64,000 bases of DNA from Ilumatobacteraceae bacterium (GCA_018401375.1 JAGYKR010000002.1:1-64000), one strand, 5' to 3'. Counted from the stretch's first letter, positions 49,880-59,577 are shown. Notes: generated from the letters alone by a model not told the origin. A program made the numbers and translations.

Positions 49880-51079
49880 TTAGTTGCGGGGTACTTGACT
49901 CCACGGCACTTCACGATCCACCCGAACATCGCCGGGCAGTCCGAGCACCCGCTCACCAAGGATGTTCTTCATCACTTCAGTGGTGCCGCCCTCAATCGAG
50001 TTAGCCCGTGAGCGCAAGAACGCTTTTTGGAGAGTGTCCGAGCCCATCGCCGTCTCCGGGCGAATCATCTCGTAACTGCCGTACAACATGCCGTCCGCGC
50101 CGAGCAGGTTCATCACCATGGCGTAGATGTCTTTGTTCAAGTCCGCAGACGCCATCTTGCCAATGGAACCTTCCGGACCGGGATCCCCCATTTTGCGCAT
50201 CTGGTTCGCACGGATGTTTGTCAACCGCAACACCTCGGCCCGGCTCCACAACTTCATGACCTCGTCCAGTGAGGAAGCGTCCTTGCTCTCAGCGGGCAAG
50301 CCTTTCCAGGTGGTGGTCAGGTGGGCAATCGTTCCGGAGCCCTTTTGGGGAATGGTGCCGCCAATTGAGACCCGCTCGTTCATCAGCGTGGTCAACGAGA
50401 CCCGCCAGCCGTCTCCGGGCTTACCGAGCATCTCGGCATCAGAGATCCGAGTGTCGGTGAAGTACACCTCATTGAACTCGGCTTCGCCGGTCATCTGACG
50501 CAGCGGACGAATCTCCACTCCGGGAGCCTCCATATCCACCACGAACGCAGTCAGACCGGCGTGCTTGACAGCATCGGGATCAGTCCGCACCACTAGCAAG
50601 CCCCACTTAGAAAGATGGGCGAGTGTGGTCCAGACCTTTTGGCCGTTAACAATCCACTCTTCGCCGTCTTTGATTCCTTTGGCGGACAATCCAGCGAAGT
50701 CAGATCCTGAGCCGGGCTCGGAGAACAACTGACACCAGACCTCTTCTCCAGTGAACAGCGGGCGCAGGTACCGGGCCTTTTGCTCTTCAGATCCCCACGC
50801 GACCACGGTCGGGCCGGTCATGCCATGGCCGATCGGGTTGCGATACATCGGATTGGGACCACCGGCCGCAAAAATTTTCTCGTTGATTGTCTTTTGCAGT
50901 TTTGGGTTCAATCCGAGGCCGCCGTGGCCTTCGGGAAAATGCACCCAACCGAGACCACGGTCAAACTGTTCGCCAAGAAACACCTTGGGGTCAGTTGATG
51001 CGGGTGGGAACTTGGTCAAGAGATCCTCAACAAGTTCAATGACGCGTTGTTCTTCGGTGGTCAAAGAGATCGTGGACAT
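49880..51079 (-). CDS. Acyl-CoA dehydrogenase
   Basis: 399 aa FAD enzyme. Seen are LFSEPGSGSDFAGLSAKGIKDGEEW, QKVWTTLAHLS, and the C-terminal SIEGGTTEVMKNILGERVLGLP with the likely catalytic Glu. It probably oxidises an acyl-CoA in fatty-acid or steroid-chain breakdown. A TAGATT box 6 nt before the ATG indicates a leaderless message. An acyl-CoA synthetase lies 2 kb away. Confidence 0.92.
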   Translation of the reverse strand: MSTISLTTEEQRVIELVEDLLTKFPPASTDPKVFLGEQFDRGLGWVHFPEGHGGLGLNPKLQKTINEKIFAAGGPNPMYRNPIGHGMTGPTVVAWGSEEQKARYLRPLFTGEEVWCQLFSEPGSGSDFAGLSAKGIKDGEEWIVNGQKVWTTLAHLSKWGLLVVRTDPDAVKHAGLTAFVVDMEAPGVEIRPLRQMTGEAEFNEVYFTDTRISDAEMLGKPGDGWRVSLTTLMNERVSIGGTIPQKGSGTIAHLTTTWKGLPAESKDASSLDEVMKLWSRAEVLRLTNIRANQMRKMGDPGPEGSIGKMASADLNKDIYAMVMNLLGADGMLYGSYEMIRPETAMGSDTLQKAFLRSRANSIEGGTTEVMKNILGERVLGLPGDVRVDREVPWSQVPRN

Positions 51080-51085
51080 GATGGC

Positions 51086-51091
51086 AATCTA
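51086..51091 (-). promoter_or_regulatory. TAGATT -10 of the acyl-CoA dehydrogenase gene
   Basis: On the minus strand TAGATT ends 6 nt before the ATG at 51079, without a ribosome site. Confidence 0.5.
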
Positions 51092-51165
51092 CTTGGCTTC
51101 ACAGACCCTTTGCGAAACCGACATGACACATTTCTCACGAATATGACAGCGATACTGGGGGGCCT

Positions 51166-51789
51166 GTGCGCACCGTCTGGCTCCATAACTTCAGAGTTCT
51201 CGTAACGGCCGGTGCGATCATTTTCCTTGCGGCCTGCACCACTATCGCTGAGCCAACTGCAGACAGCGGATCCTCACCTCCTTCGCAGATTCTTGGAGAT
51301 CTCGACGAGCTGTCTCCCGGCGACCCCTCGGCCCGAGATGAGTACGCCGCCTTTTGCCAAGCAATCAGCATCGATCCCGACAACAGCGCTCTTCCCGCTG
51401 CTGATCCGTTAGCCGCTGAAGCGGTTCTCGCTGCTTACCGGGCTGCGCTCAATGTGGCTCCGGCCGAGATTCTCAAGGAACTGGCAGCTCTGTTGGATTT
51501 CCTTGAGTTCGGCATCGAACCCGACTTCGGTGAACCTGTGGACATACCGATCTTCGAACCTTCAGATCCGCTTGAACAACCTGATCAAGCCGATCAAGCT
51601 GATCGAACAGATCAAGAAACGGCGGCGGGCCCGGTAACCGAACCGACTGATCCGTACGTTTTTATCTCCCCCGACGCCGACCAGTTAGCTCTATCGGTGG
51701 CCGCTTTCCTTGAGTTACATTGCGGCGGCGTGGCCCTCAACCCCTTACCGCCCCCAACGGTCCCCGCTGCTGTTACCAGTGAACCGTAA
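51166..51789 (+). CDS. Putative secreted lipoprotein
   Basis: 207 aa. The N-terminus has Arg/His then a hydrophobic core and a lipobox Leu-Ala-Ala-Cys at about residues 21-24, so it should be anchored outside the membrane by lipidated Cys. The rest is acidic with a short Asp-Gln-Ala repeat around residues 128-145. A GATACT box lies 9 nt before the GTG start. No recognised domain. Confidence 0.7.
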   Translation: MRTVWLHNFRVLVTAGAIIFLAACTTIAEPTADSGSSPPSQILGDLDELSPGDPSARDEYAAFCQAISIDPDNSALPAADPLAAEAVLAAYRAALNVAPAEILKELAALLDFLEFGIEPDFGEPVDIPIFEPSDPLEQPDQADQADRTDQETAAGPVTEPTDPYVFISPDADQLALSVAAFLELHCGGVALNPLPPPTVPAAVTSEP

Positions 51790-51847
51790 CTGGAACCTGT
51801 AGCCAGGGCCTCGCCCATCGGATTGAGGCGCCGATCGACGGCTCTGG

Positions 51848-52450
51848 TCAGTCAGATTCGCCAGTGGCGGATTCGCCAGCATCGGGTTGAGTGCTATAGC
51901 CAGCGGCTTCCACTCGGGCTAGCAGCTCGTCGCGGATGCTACGGCCCGGCTCACGGGCCCGGTCCCCCGTTGCCCGCCACCCGAGGCGAGAGGAATACAG
52001 AAGCGGTGGTTCCTTGAGCCGACCCGGGACCACCTCTTCCACCCGAGCAAAGACCAAATGATGGTCCTCCATCTCCATGATCTGAAAGATCCGACATCGC
52101 AACCAGGCGATCGAGTGGGGAACCACACACGGCCCTGTCGGATCCGACGGCCACCCGGTCAAGAACTCCGTTGCGATGTGATGGAACTTTCTTCCCGGGT
52201 AACTGAAGTACTGCCCTTCAGCGATCTGGTCAGCAGCCAAAATGCTGACAGCGAACTCCCCTGAGCCGACCATTAGCGGGTAGGTGTCATGAAGTGGAGA
52301 AACGCTGGCCATCAAAATCGGCTCGGCAAAACTCACTTGAGTGACCCAATGGCTGGTGTAGGCGCGTTGCACCCCGTCCAATGTGGCGCCCACCACTTCC
52401 ACGCCCTTCATCATCTGACCGAGGCTGCGTTTAATTTCCGGGTCGATCAT
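51848..52450 (-). CDS. Flavin reductase-like domain protein
   Basis: 200 aa FMN-binding split-barrel protein. The pattern GATLDGVQRAYTSHWVTQVSF, ILMASVSPLHDTYPL and FAVSILAADQ matches the flavin reductase-like family that supplies reduced flavin or acts on small substrates. Its start lies 5 nt after the SirB1-like gene stop, so the two share a transcript. Confidence 0.85.
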   Translation of the reverse strand: MIDPEIKRSLGQMMKGVEVVGATLDGVQRAYTSHWVTQVSFAEPILMASVSPLHDTYPLMVGSGEFAVSILAADQIAEGQYFSYPGRKFHHIATEFLTGWPSDPTGPCVVPHSIAWLRCRIFQIMEMEDHHLVFARVEEVVPGRLKEPPLLYSSRLGWRATGDRAREPGRSIRDELLARVEAAGYSTQPDAGESATGESD

Positions 52451-52455
52451 GAGAT

Positions 52456-53157
52456 TCAGTTCAGCACGAAACTCAGGTGACGCGCCTGATCGCGTTCGGA
52501 TTCGAACTCCGGCATCGCGACCCGCATCTGCATGACGAGGCTCAATCTCAACAGATCCTTTCGCTGGGTGAAAGCCGCCTTCAGATTGTTAAGCATCCGA
52601 GCGATCACAAGTCGCGGTGCGACCGGATCGAGATGTTTCGGATCCCATGGAATCTGTCCGTGCGTCAGCGTGGCGAGAAGTTCACGAGCGTCGGCAACGT
52701 TGAGGGTTCGACCTCCGTGAAACGGATCGCAAAACCACTCCGGCTCTGTGGGATCTCCAACAAGAAAATGTGCTGGCATCCCAATTCCGTGGAGAGTGAC
52801 CCCCACTCGGCGGGCCACTTCAATCACTACTACCGACAGGCTGATGGGTATGCCGCGGCGTCCTGCAACCACCCGATCGAGACAGGAGTTGCGCCAATCC
52901 CCATAGCTGCGGCGATCCCCGATGAAACCGAGATCACCAACGAGGTGAGCGAGGACTCCCTCCCGGGTAGGAGTCGGACAGGATGCAGCAAACTCATCGA
53001 GCACGCTCAGCCATTCGATGACATCAAGTCGCGGCTGCAGTACCGCTGACATCATTAACGCTGCTTCGTCCAACATGAGTTCCGACGCCGGCCCTGTCAT
53101 CACGGAGCAGAACTGCTGGAGCCGCCGGGTCACGAGGTCGGCGCCACTCGGATCCAT
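52456..53157 (-). CDS. SirB1-like transglutaminase-core protein
   Basis: 233 aa. The conserved region RRGIPISLSVVVIEVARRVG, then GVTLHGIGMPAHFLVG with His and downstream FCDPFHGGRTL, matches the SirB1 N-terminal transglutaminase-like family. The Cys of the triad is in NSCLDRVVAGRRG. Molecular function is not established. The ATG at 53157 is chosen because TACGTT ends 6 nt upstream. Confidence 0.82.
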   Translation of the reverse strand: MDPSGADLVTRRLQQFCSVMTGPASELMLDEAALMMSAVLQPRLDVIEWLSVLDEFAASCPTPTREGVLAHLVGDLGFIGDRRSYGDWRNSCLDRVVAGRRGIPISLSVVVIEVARRVGVTLHGIGMPAHFLVGDPTEPEWFCDPFHGGRTLNVADARELLATLTHGQIPWDPKHLDPVAPRLVIARMLNNLKAAFTQRKDLLRLSLVMQMRVAMPEFESERDQARHLSFVLN

Positions 53158-53163
53158 CTCCCC

Positions 53164-53169
53164 AACGTA
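53164..53169 (-). promoter_or_regulatory. TACGTT -10 of the SirB1-like gene
   Basis: The minus-strand box ends 6 nt before ATG 53157. The plus-strand -10 of the synthetase gene starts only 8 bp away. Confidence 0.5.
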
Positions 53170-53177
53170 CCGTCGAC

Positions 53178-53183
53178 TACCTT
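53178..53183 (+). promoter_or_regulatory. TACCTT -10 of the acyl-CoA synthetase gene
   Basis: TACCTT ends 7 nt before the ATG at 53191. The in-frame TTG at 53182 would lie inside the box, so the ATG is the better start. Confidence 0.5.
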
Positions 53184-53190
53184 GCATGAG

Positions 53191-54741
53191 ATGTTCCCAG
53201 GCGCACACATCTCCACTCACCCTGACAAGCCAGCTCTCATCATGGCCGGAAGCGGCTTCACCCAGACCTTCGCAGAACTCGATGCGGCAGCGAACCGCTT
53301 GAGTCGACTGTTACGGGCAGCAGGACTCCAACCTGGCGATCATGTGGCCTTGTGCATGGAGAACCATGACCGCTATATGGAAGTGGTCTTCGGATGTCAT
53401 TACGCCGGGGTGATCTACACCGCTGCGTCATCGCGTCTGACCAGCCAAGAACTGACGTACATCATCAACGACTGCGGCGCGAAGGTGTTCATCACCTCTA
53501 AGTACAAGGCCGAACAGGCTACCGACGTCTTGGCCAACACTCCTGGCGTGGAGTTACGTCTGATGCTCGACGACACCATTGAGGGCTACGAGAGCTACGA
53601 ATCTGCCGTCGCCCAGCATTCCGCTGAGCCGATGGAGGGTCGCATCGCCGGCATGGACATGCTGTATTCCTCAGGAACGACCGGAATGCCCAAAGGCGTA
53701 CTCGGCCAGTTCGTGGAACGGCCGTTGGAACAGTCTCCCGGGACGATCATGCCGCTGTTGCAGTTGTTGTTCGGGATGACCCCCGATGCCGTCTACCTCT
53801 CCCCCGCTCCCTTCTATCATGCGGCTCCGCTCCGGTTTTGTATGGCGGTGATGAACCTCGGGGCCACTGTGGTGAGCATGGAGCACTTTGATGCCGAGGG
53901 TTATCTTGCGGCGGTCGAGAAGTTCAAGGTCACCCACTCTCAGGTGGTACCCACCATGTTCGTGCGGATGCTGAAACTCGACGAAGCCGTCCGCACCCGC
54001 TACGACGTGTCCTCACTGGAAGCTGTTGTCCACGCGGCAGCACCATGTCCGATCCCGGTCAAGAAGCAGATGATCGAGTGGTTCGGCCCCGTGATCCACG
54101 AGTACTACGCCGGCACTGAGGGCAACGGCTTTATCTACTGCAACTCTGAGTCCTGGCTCGCCCACGAAGGCACCGTCGGCCAGCCGCTTAACTGCGTGCT
54201 GCACATCTGTGACGAAAACGGCCTAGAGGTCCCCCAGGGCGAAAGTGGCACAATTTTCTTTGAGAGCGAAGCCAAGTTCGAATATCACAACGACCCGGAA
54301 AAGACGAAGTCATCTCGCCATGCAAAGGGCTGGAGCACCCTTGGCGATGTGGGCTACGTGGATGCCGACGGCTTTTTGTATCTCACCGATCGCAAGGCGT
54401 ACATGATCATCTCCGGGGGTGTGAACATCTATCCCCAAGAGGCCGAAAATGTGCTGGTCACCCATCCCAAGGTGGTTGATGTTGCTGTGTTCGGTGTGCC
54501 GAATGAAGACTTTGGCGAAGAGGTGAAGGCGGTGGTGCAGCCCAAGGAGATGCCCGCCGATGCCGCTGCAGCCGAGGCGCTCGCCAAGGAACTGATCGCT
54601 TTTTGCAAAACCCAGTTGGCTGACGTCAAATGCCCGCGGTCGGTGGACTTCCGCACGGAATTACCCCGGCATCCCACCGGCAAGCTCTACAAGCGTTTGC
54701 TGAAGGATGAATACTGGAAAGCCGCCGGTCGCAGCATCTGA
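53191..54741 (+). CDS. Acyl-CoA synthetase (FadD-like AMP-binding enzyme)
   Basis: 516 aa ANL-superfamily ligase. The P-loop-like motif YSSGTTGMPKGV (about residues 157-168), the A5 motif YYAGTEGNGF, GDVGYVDADGFLYLTDRK and the catalytic Lys near PTGKLYKRLL are present. It activates a carboxylic acid as AMP ester and transfers it to CoA. The acid is unknown. It probably pairs with the acyl-CoA dehydrogenase and enoyl-CoA hydratase in the window. Confidence 0.92.
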   Translation: MFPGAHISTHPDKPALIMAGSGFTQTFAELDAAANRLSRLLRAAGLQPGDHVALCMENHDRYMEVVFGCHYAGVIYTAASSRLTSQELTYIINDCGAKVFITSKYKAEQATDVLANTPGVELRLMLDDTIEGYESYESAVAQHSAEPMEGRIAGMDMLYSSGTTGMPKGVLGQFVERPLEQSPGTIMPLLQLLFGMTPDAVYLSPAPFYHAAPLRFCMAVMNLGATVVSMEHFDAEGYLAAVEKFKVTHSQVVPTMFVRMLKLDEAVRTRYDVSSLEAVVHAAAPCPIPVKKQMIEWFGPVIHEYYAGTEGNGFIYCNSESWLAHEGTVGQPLNCVLHICDENGLEVPQGESGTIFFESEAKFEYHNDPEKTKSSRHAKGWSTLGDVGYVDADGFLYLTDRKAYMIISGGVNIYPQEAENVLVTHPKVVDVAVFGVPNEDFGEEVKAVVQPKEMPADAAAAEALAKELIAFCKTQLADVKCPRSVDFRTELPRHPTGKLYKRLLKDEYWKAAGRSI

Positions 54742-54751
54742 GCCCTCACCG

Positions 54752-55504
54752 ATGATGACCAGATCCCATCCGTTTTTGGACTGGCCGGGACCACTCGCGT
54801 TCGCCCACCGTGGTGGGGCGCTTGAAACCATCGAGAACACGATGGAGGCCTTCACCTATGCAGTGAATCTCGGGTATCGGTATCTCGAAACCGACGTGCA
54901 CGTCACCGCCGATGGTGTGGTGGTGGCGTTTCATGATCAGGATTTACAACGCTCCTGTGGGCTCGAAGGAACCATCGACACCTACACATGGGCCGATCTG
55001 CGCTCTGCACGGGTCAACGGTTCCGGACAAATTCCGATGCTTGAGGAGTTACTCGAAACCTTCCCCGAGGCCCGTCTCAACATTGATGCGAAGTCCGATC
55101 AAGTGGTGCCCGGCCTCGCTGCCACCCTGCGGCGACATGATGCTCTGGACCGAGTGTGCATCGGCTCATTTTCTGATCGGCGACTCGTCAACCTGCGGCG
55201 AGATCTTGGTCCCGGGTTATGCACCAGCCTCGGCCCCGCACAAGTGGCCTCGCTGAGGGTGGCCGCCCGACCCGTGGGCAAAGGGTATGCCGCCCAAGTA
55301 CCTGCGGTGCATCGCAAAATCTCCGTGGTCACCCCACGGTTCGTGGAGACCGCTCACCGGTATGGGATCGCAGTGCATGTATGGACCATCGATGAGGCCA
55401 CCGAGATGCGGCGGCTGTTGGAGATGGGAGTGGACGGGATCATGACCGATCGGCCGAGCCTGCTCAAACAGGTGCTCCTCGAAGCCGGCAAGTGGCATCA
55501 ATGA
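54752..55504 (+). CDS. Glycerophosphodiester phosphodiesterase family protein (second copy)
   Basis: 250 aa TIM barrel. AFAHRGGALETIENTMEAF carries the first His, Arg and Glu. LETDVHVTADGVVVAFHD provides the metal-binding Glu/Asp and the second His. It starts 10 nt after the synthetase stop at ATG 54752 (or 54755), and its stop overlaps the next gene. It shares the core motifs with the protein at 15242 but not the N-terminal context. Confidence 0.87.
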   Translation: MMTRSHPFLDWPGPLAFAHRGGALETIENTMEAFTYAVNLGYRYLETDVHVTADGVVVAFHDQDLQRSCGLEGTIDTYTWADLRSARVNGSGQIPMLEELLETFPEARLNIDAKSDQVVPGLAATLRRHDALDRVCIGSFSDRRLVNLRRDLGPGLCTSLGPAQVASLRVAARPVGKGYAAQVPAVHRKISVVTPRFVETAHRYGIAVHVWTIDEATEMRRLLEMGVDGIMTDRPSLLKQVLLEAGKWHQ

Positions 55505-57039
55505 GCGCAGCAGCGGCCAGTGCCGACGACCGGGCCACGCGCGCTGCGATGGCGATCATGGCAGCCGGAGGCAATGCGGTTGATGCGGCGATTGCGGCCA
55601 ATGCAGTTCTCGCCGTCACCTGCCCGCACCTGTGTGGGATCGGCGGAGACCTGCTCGCAGTGATCGCTGATGACGACGGGGTCTATGCCCTCAACTCGAG
55701 CGGCCGAGCGGGCCAGGGCGCATCCGCTGAACGCCTTCGCACCGGAGGGCTCGATCAGATTCCTCTGCGCCATCACCTTGCAGCGGTGACGATTCCGGGG
55801 TGTGTGGACGGATGGATCGCTGCCCATGCGCGTTTTGGGAGCCGTGAACTCTCCGAGGTGTTGAGCGCAGCCATCACCTACGCCGACGAGGGTTTCATTG
55901 CGCAAACACCGCTCAGCACCGTGGTCAAGAGCATTGACGAACGCGGCCGTAAGAACCTGCATGAGATCGTTGAGCAAGCCAGTTCCCCAACGGCTCTCAT
56001 CACCCGCCCGGGTCTGGCTCGGACCCTGCGGGCCATCGCCACCAAGGGTCGACGAGGGTTTTATGAGGGCGAGTTCGGTACGGGACTCATCGAGTTTGGC
56101 GATGGATGGTTCAGCTCCGAGGACCTCTCTCAGATCCAGGCCGAATGGGTCACCCCGCTGCAGGAATCGATTCTTGGGGTCCAGGTGTTCACTGTCCCAC
56201 CAGTTTCGCAGGGCTATCTGGCCCTCGGTTCGGCATGGTTAGCCGTCCAGTGCGATCTGCCCACTGATCCCTCCGACCCGCAATGGGCGCACCTTTTGAT
56301 CGAGGCGAGCACCGCTGCTGGATTTGATAGACCCGAGGTGTTGAGCGATTCCGCAGTGGGCGATGATCTGCTCGCTGCGATCAGGGGACGGGTTGGATTG
56401 ATCAATCCCGTGGTCGCGAGCCGGAGACCCGCTCCCCATCGACTCGGTGACACAACCTATTTGTGCACCATGGACGATGACGGCATGGCTGTCTCTCTGA
56501 TCCAATCCAACGCCGCGGGTTTCGGGTCTTGGATGGTGGAACCGAACACGCAGATTCCGCTCCACAATCGCGGGCTTGGCTTCAACTTGATCTCGGGACA
56601 CCCGGCACAGATTGCCCCGGGCGCCCGTCCACCTCACACCTTGTCACCCCTGATGCTGATTGGTCCCGACGGTCTACGGGGCCCGCTCGGCACCATGGGG
56701 GGCGATGCACAGCCACAGATCTTGTTGCAGATCCTGATCCGTATGCTCCATAACGGCGAGGATCCTGACACAGCAGTTAATGCGCCACGGTGGGTTTTGC
56801 GAGGACCGGCCACCGGTTTCGATACCTGGACCGGGGACACCCCGGCTTCAGTGGTGGTGGAAAGCGGTATCGAAGCAGCTTGGGCCGATGACCTGCGCCG
56901 CCGCGGGCACACCGTCACAATCGGCCAAGCGCTGAGCGGCGAGTTCGGACACGCCCATGCGATACTTCGCAACTCACATGGCGAGATCGCCGCAGGGGCT
57001 GATCATCGCACGGTCATCGGCTCTGCAAGCGTCATCTAA
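55501..57039 (+). CDS. Gamma-glutamyltransferase-family protein
   Basis: 512 aa Ntn-hydrolase. AAMAIMAAGGNAVDAAIAAN and CPHLCGIGGDL mark the large-subunit part. The nucleophile is expected in GDTTYLCTMDDDG, and the small subunit follows with SNAAGFGS and PLGTMGGDAQPQ. No signal peptide is visible, so it may be cytoplasmic, unlike classical GGT. Members also act on other gamma-glutamyl or cephalosporin-type amides. It overlaps the phosphodiesterase by 4 nt. Confidence 0.87.
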   Translation: MSAAAASADDRATRAAMAIMAAGGNAVDAAIAANAVLAVTCPHLCGIGGDLLAVIADDDGVYALNSSGRAGQGASAERLRTGGLDQIPLRHHLAAVTIPGCVDGWIAAHARFGSRELSEVLSAAITYADEGFIAQTPLSTVVKSIDERGRKNLHEIVEQASSPTALITRPGLARTLRAIATKGRRGFYEGEFGTGLIEFGDGWFSSEDLSQIQAEWVTPLQESILGVQVFTVPPVSQGYLALGSAWLAVQCDLPTDPSDPQWAHLLIEASTAAGFDRPEVLSDSAVGDDLLAAIRGRVGLINPVVASRRPAPHRLGDTTYLCTMDDDGMAVSLIQSNAAGFGSWMVEPNTQIPLHNRGLGFNLISGHPAQIAPGARPPHTLSPLMLIGPDGLRGPLGTMGGDAQPQILLQILIRMLHNGEDPDTAVNAPRWVLRGPATGFDTWTGDTPASVVVESGIEAAWADDLRRRGHTVTIGQALSGEFGHAHAILRNSHGEIAAGADHRTVIGSASVI

Positions 57040-57049
57040 AAACGGCGCG

Positions 57050-58210
57050 TCAGCGGACGAGCGGCATGACCTCTTCTGCAAAACGAGCCATCTGCTCATC
57101 GGCCTTTTTGTATGGGTCCCCGATGAGATGCGGGAAGATTGTCAGATACTCAAGGCCGAGCAGATCCTTGTAGAACTGCACACCCTCGGCCACCTGCTCA
57201 GGGGTTCCCAGCAGAATCGTCTTGTTGTCAATCGACTCTTCCAACGATGGAATCAAGCCAGCAGGGGCTGGCTTTCCGTCGGCGCCCATGTAGCCCCGAC
57301 TCCAACCGTAGGGGCCGAGGAATTTCCAGAACTCGTCATGGCCCGGGGTGGCGGTCTCCACGGCCTTTTCGTACGTGTCCTCTACCCGGATCGAAATGAC
57401 CAACATCCGCTTCTCATGGGGAGCGAGCGTGATCCCATGGGCCGACTCGTACTTCTCGCCATAGGTCTCCCAGAACCTCTTGATGAAGCTGTAGTGCTGG
57501 TTCCAAAACACAGCACCGTGATCCACCACCGGCACATAGTTCAAAGTGGGAGGGCTCGTCACCGCCTGCCAGATCTCATAGGGATATACCGGTCGCGGAA
57601 TCAAACTCAGGTTTTGCACGGTGGATCCCCGATCGGGGATTCCCGGGACCGGGATCTGGAAATGCTTGCCTTGGAATGAGAAGGACTCCTCCGACAGCGC
57701 CCGACGGATGATCTCCATCGACTCCTCAAACACCTCACGGTTGAGTTCGTCGGCCACAGCCTGGTCCGGATTGTCGTGGGAGCCGATGGACACGCCTTTG
57801 TCATTGAGGTGCAACACCTCACGCGGCACCGTGCCGCGACCCACACCGAGCATGCCGCGACCGCCCGACAGGTTGTGCAAGGTCGCAAAGTCTTCGGCCA
57901 AACGCATTGGATTCCACTGGGGTACCACGTTAAACATGGCCCCGAATCGGAGATTCTTCGTATGGGCGGCAATCCACGTGGAGATCTGCAAGCCGTTAGG
58001 GATGACTTCGTAGCCCTCGTACTGAAAGTGGTGTTCGGTGGTCCAAAACGAGTCGTACCCCAAACGGTCAGCTTCGATCGCCGAGTTCACGTACTCGAGG
58101 GTGGCCTGCCAACACTCCTGATTTGTGTAGCGACGATCCATCGGCGCCGGAGCACCGGCTCCGGCATCAGACATCTCCACACCACCGAAGAAAAACGCTC
58201 CCAGTTTCAT
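57050..58210 (-). CDS. LLM-class flavin-dependent oxidoreductase (luciferase-like)
   Basis: 386 aa bacterial-luciferase fold. Seen are SIEADRLGYDSFWTTEHHF-like residues (AIEADRLGYDSFWTTEHHF), NVVPQWNPMRLAEDFATL and GRGMLGVGRG. The longer frame to 58408 lacks luciferase homology, and MKLGAFFFGG at 58210 is the natural start. It lies downstream of the amidohydrolase on the same strand with a 46-nt gap. A monooxygenase role on an unknown substrate is likely. Confidence 0.87.
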   Translation of the reverse strand: MKLGAFFFGGVEMSDAGAGAPAPMDRRYTNQECWQATLEYVNSAIEADRLGYDSFWTTEHHFQYEGYEVIPNGLQISTWIAAHTKNLRFGAMFNVVPQWNPMRLAEDFATLHNLSGGRGMLGVGRGTVPREVLHLNDKGVSIGSHDNPDQAVADELNREVFEESMEIIRRALSEESFSFQGKHFQIPVPGIPDRGSTVQNLSLIPRPVYPYEIWQAVTSPPTLNYVPVVDHGAVFWNQHYSFIKRFWETYGEKYESAHGITLAPHEKRMLVISIRVEDTYEKAVETATPGHDEFWKFLGPYGWSRGYMGADGKPAPAGLIPSLEESIDNKTILLGTPEQVAEGVQFYKDLLGLEYLTIFPHLIGDPYKKADEQMARFAEEVMPLVR

Positions 58211-58256
58211 TGGAACAGTTTCGCGCAGTTCAGATCCGCTTGCTACATCACAAACC

Positions 58257-59528
58257 TCAAGCTTCGATGCGATGGAGTTCGCGATGATGGCGACTCGAGG
58301 CCACCAAACGGCCGGCCCGAAACACCATCCGGTCCCCCGAAGCATCAGCGATTGCACCACGGACCGATGGCGCATTAATGGCAAGTAAATCGGCCACTGA
58401 TCCGACACTCAGCGTGACCGGCTCAAGGCCCATCATTTCGCGTACGTTGGTCGAGACCATTGCGTAGGCCTCCTCGGGCAACATGTGTCCCGCCATCACC
58501 AGCAAACTTGCGGTCTCGAGCGGATCGCTCCGACCGACAAGATTAAAAGGATCCTGGACATTGTCCGCTCCGGCCGCCACCTTGGCCCCCGCCTCATGGA
58601 GGGCGCGCAGTGCCGTCAAACCTCGAGGGGTGGCTTGGGGGTGCTCACGTCCTTGAAGGAACAAATTGGTCTGCGGCAAGGGCACCACAGTGATTCCGGC
58701 TTCGGCTACGAGGGCTGCCACCTCGGCTTGCACCTTCGGTGATTGCATCCCGAGGCTCACACAGTGGCTGGCCGTCACCTTGTGAGCGAAACCGGTAGCG
58801 ATGACCTGCCGTGCCAACTCGGGGAGATGCAGCATCTGTGGATCCAAGGTCTCATCCATGTGTAGGTCCACCGGCAGGTTGTATTCGGTGGCAAGACGAA
58901 GAACATCGGCGATGACGGTGGCTCCGTCAGGATCAAGATGAGGGCACCCCCCGATCAGATCCACACCTTCGCTGAGCGCCTGTTCCAAGGCGACCCGGTT
59001 TGCAGCACCGTCTGGACCAGTCATGGGTGAGCCGGTGAGGGCCACCAACTCAACATGCAAGAAATCCTTCATTTCCTTGCGGGCTTCTTTGACGGCCCGC
59101 AGGTAGGACGTAGAGATATCACCGATCACATTCACGTGACTGCGCACGGCGGTGACCCCGTTGAGAACCAGCAGTTCCATTGCCCGGCGGGACCGGGACC
59201 GAATGTCCTCATGGGTGAACATGCCTGCTTGCGAAGCCGCGACCCATCCCTTGATCGCTCCCATCAGATCGCCCTCGGGATTAGGGACCTGTTCGGCTGT
59301 CAGAGCCTTATCGAGGTGGGCATGCGGTTCCGCAGGGGCCGGAAGCAGGAGCCAACCTTGAAGATCGTGGGCCTGAACACCGGTTTCCAGATCGCCCGCA
59401 GCCACCCGAGCGTAGGGAACTACTTGCGTGATCCGACCGCCGGCAATGTGCAGGTCCACGAGGTCCCCCGATGGAAGCCGACCATGACGCAAAATGACTT
59501 CGGGGGGTACCAGCACGGAATCCAGCAT
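58257..59528 (-). CDS. Cytosine-deaminase-like amidohydrolase
   Basis: 423 aa metal-dependent hydrolase. Metal ligands are in PHAHLDKAL (HxH), VDLHMDET and TASHCVSL, and the catalytic Asp is in AAGADNVQDPFN. This set matches the cytosine deaminase group, which acts on pyrimidines, triazines or related ring amines. The substrate is open. A TACGCT box lies 7 nt before the ATG. Confidence 0.87.
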   Translation of the reverse strand: MLDSVLVPPEVILRHGRLPSGDLVDLHIAGGRITQVVPYARVAAGDLETGVQAHDLQGWLLLPAPAEPHAHLDKALTAEQVPNPEGDLMGAIKGWVAASQAGMFTHEDIRSRSRRAMELLVLNGVTAVRSHVNVIGDISTSYLRAVKEARKEMKDFLHVELVALTGSPMTGPDGAANRVALEQALSEGVDLIGGCPHLDPDGATVIADVLRLATEYNLPVDLHMDETLDPQMLHLPELARQVIATGFAHKVTASHCVSLGMQSPKVQAEVAALVAEAGITVVPLPQTNLFLQGREHPQATPRGLTALRALHEAGAKVAAGADNVQDPFNLVGRSDPLETASLLVMAGHMLPEEAYAMVSTNVREMMGLEPVTLSVGSVADLLAINAPSVRGAIADASGDRMVFRAGRLVASSRHHRELHRIEA

Positions 59529-59535
59529 GGAGTGC

Positions 59536-59541
59536 AGCGTA
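59536..59541 (-). promoter_or_regulatory. TACGCT -10 of the amidohydrolase gene
   Basis: On the minus strand TACGCT ends 7 nt before ATG 59528. There is no ribosome site. Confidence 0.5.
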
Positions 59542-59577
59542 GATCCCCGATCGCCCGCCTGCTGAGCCTGCGGCGGT

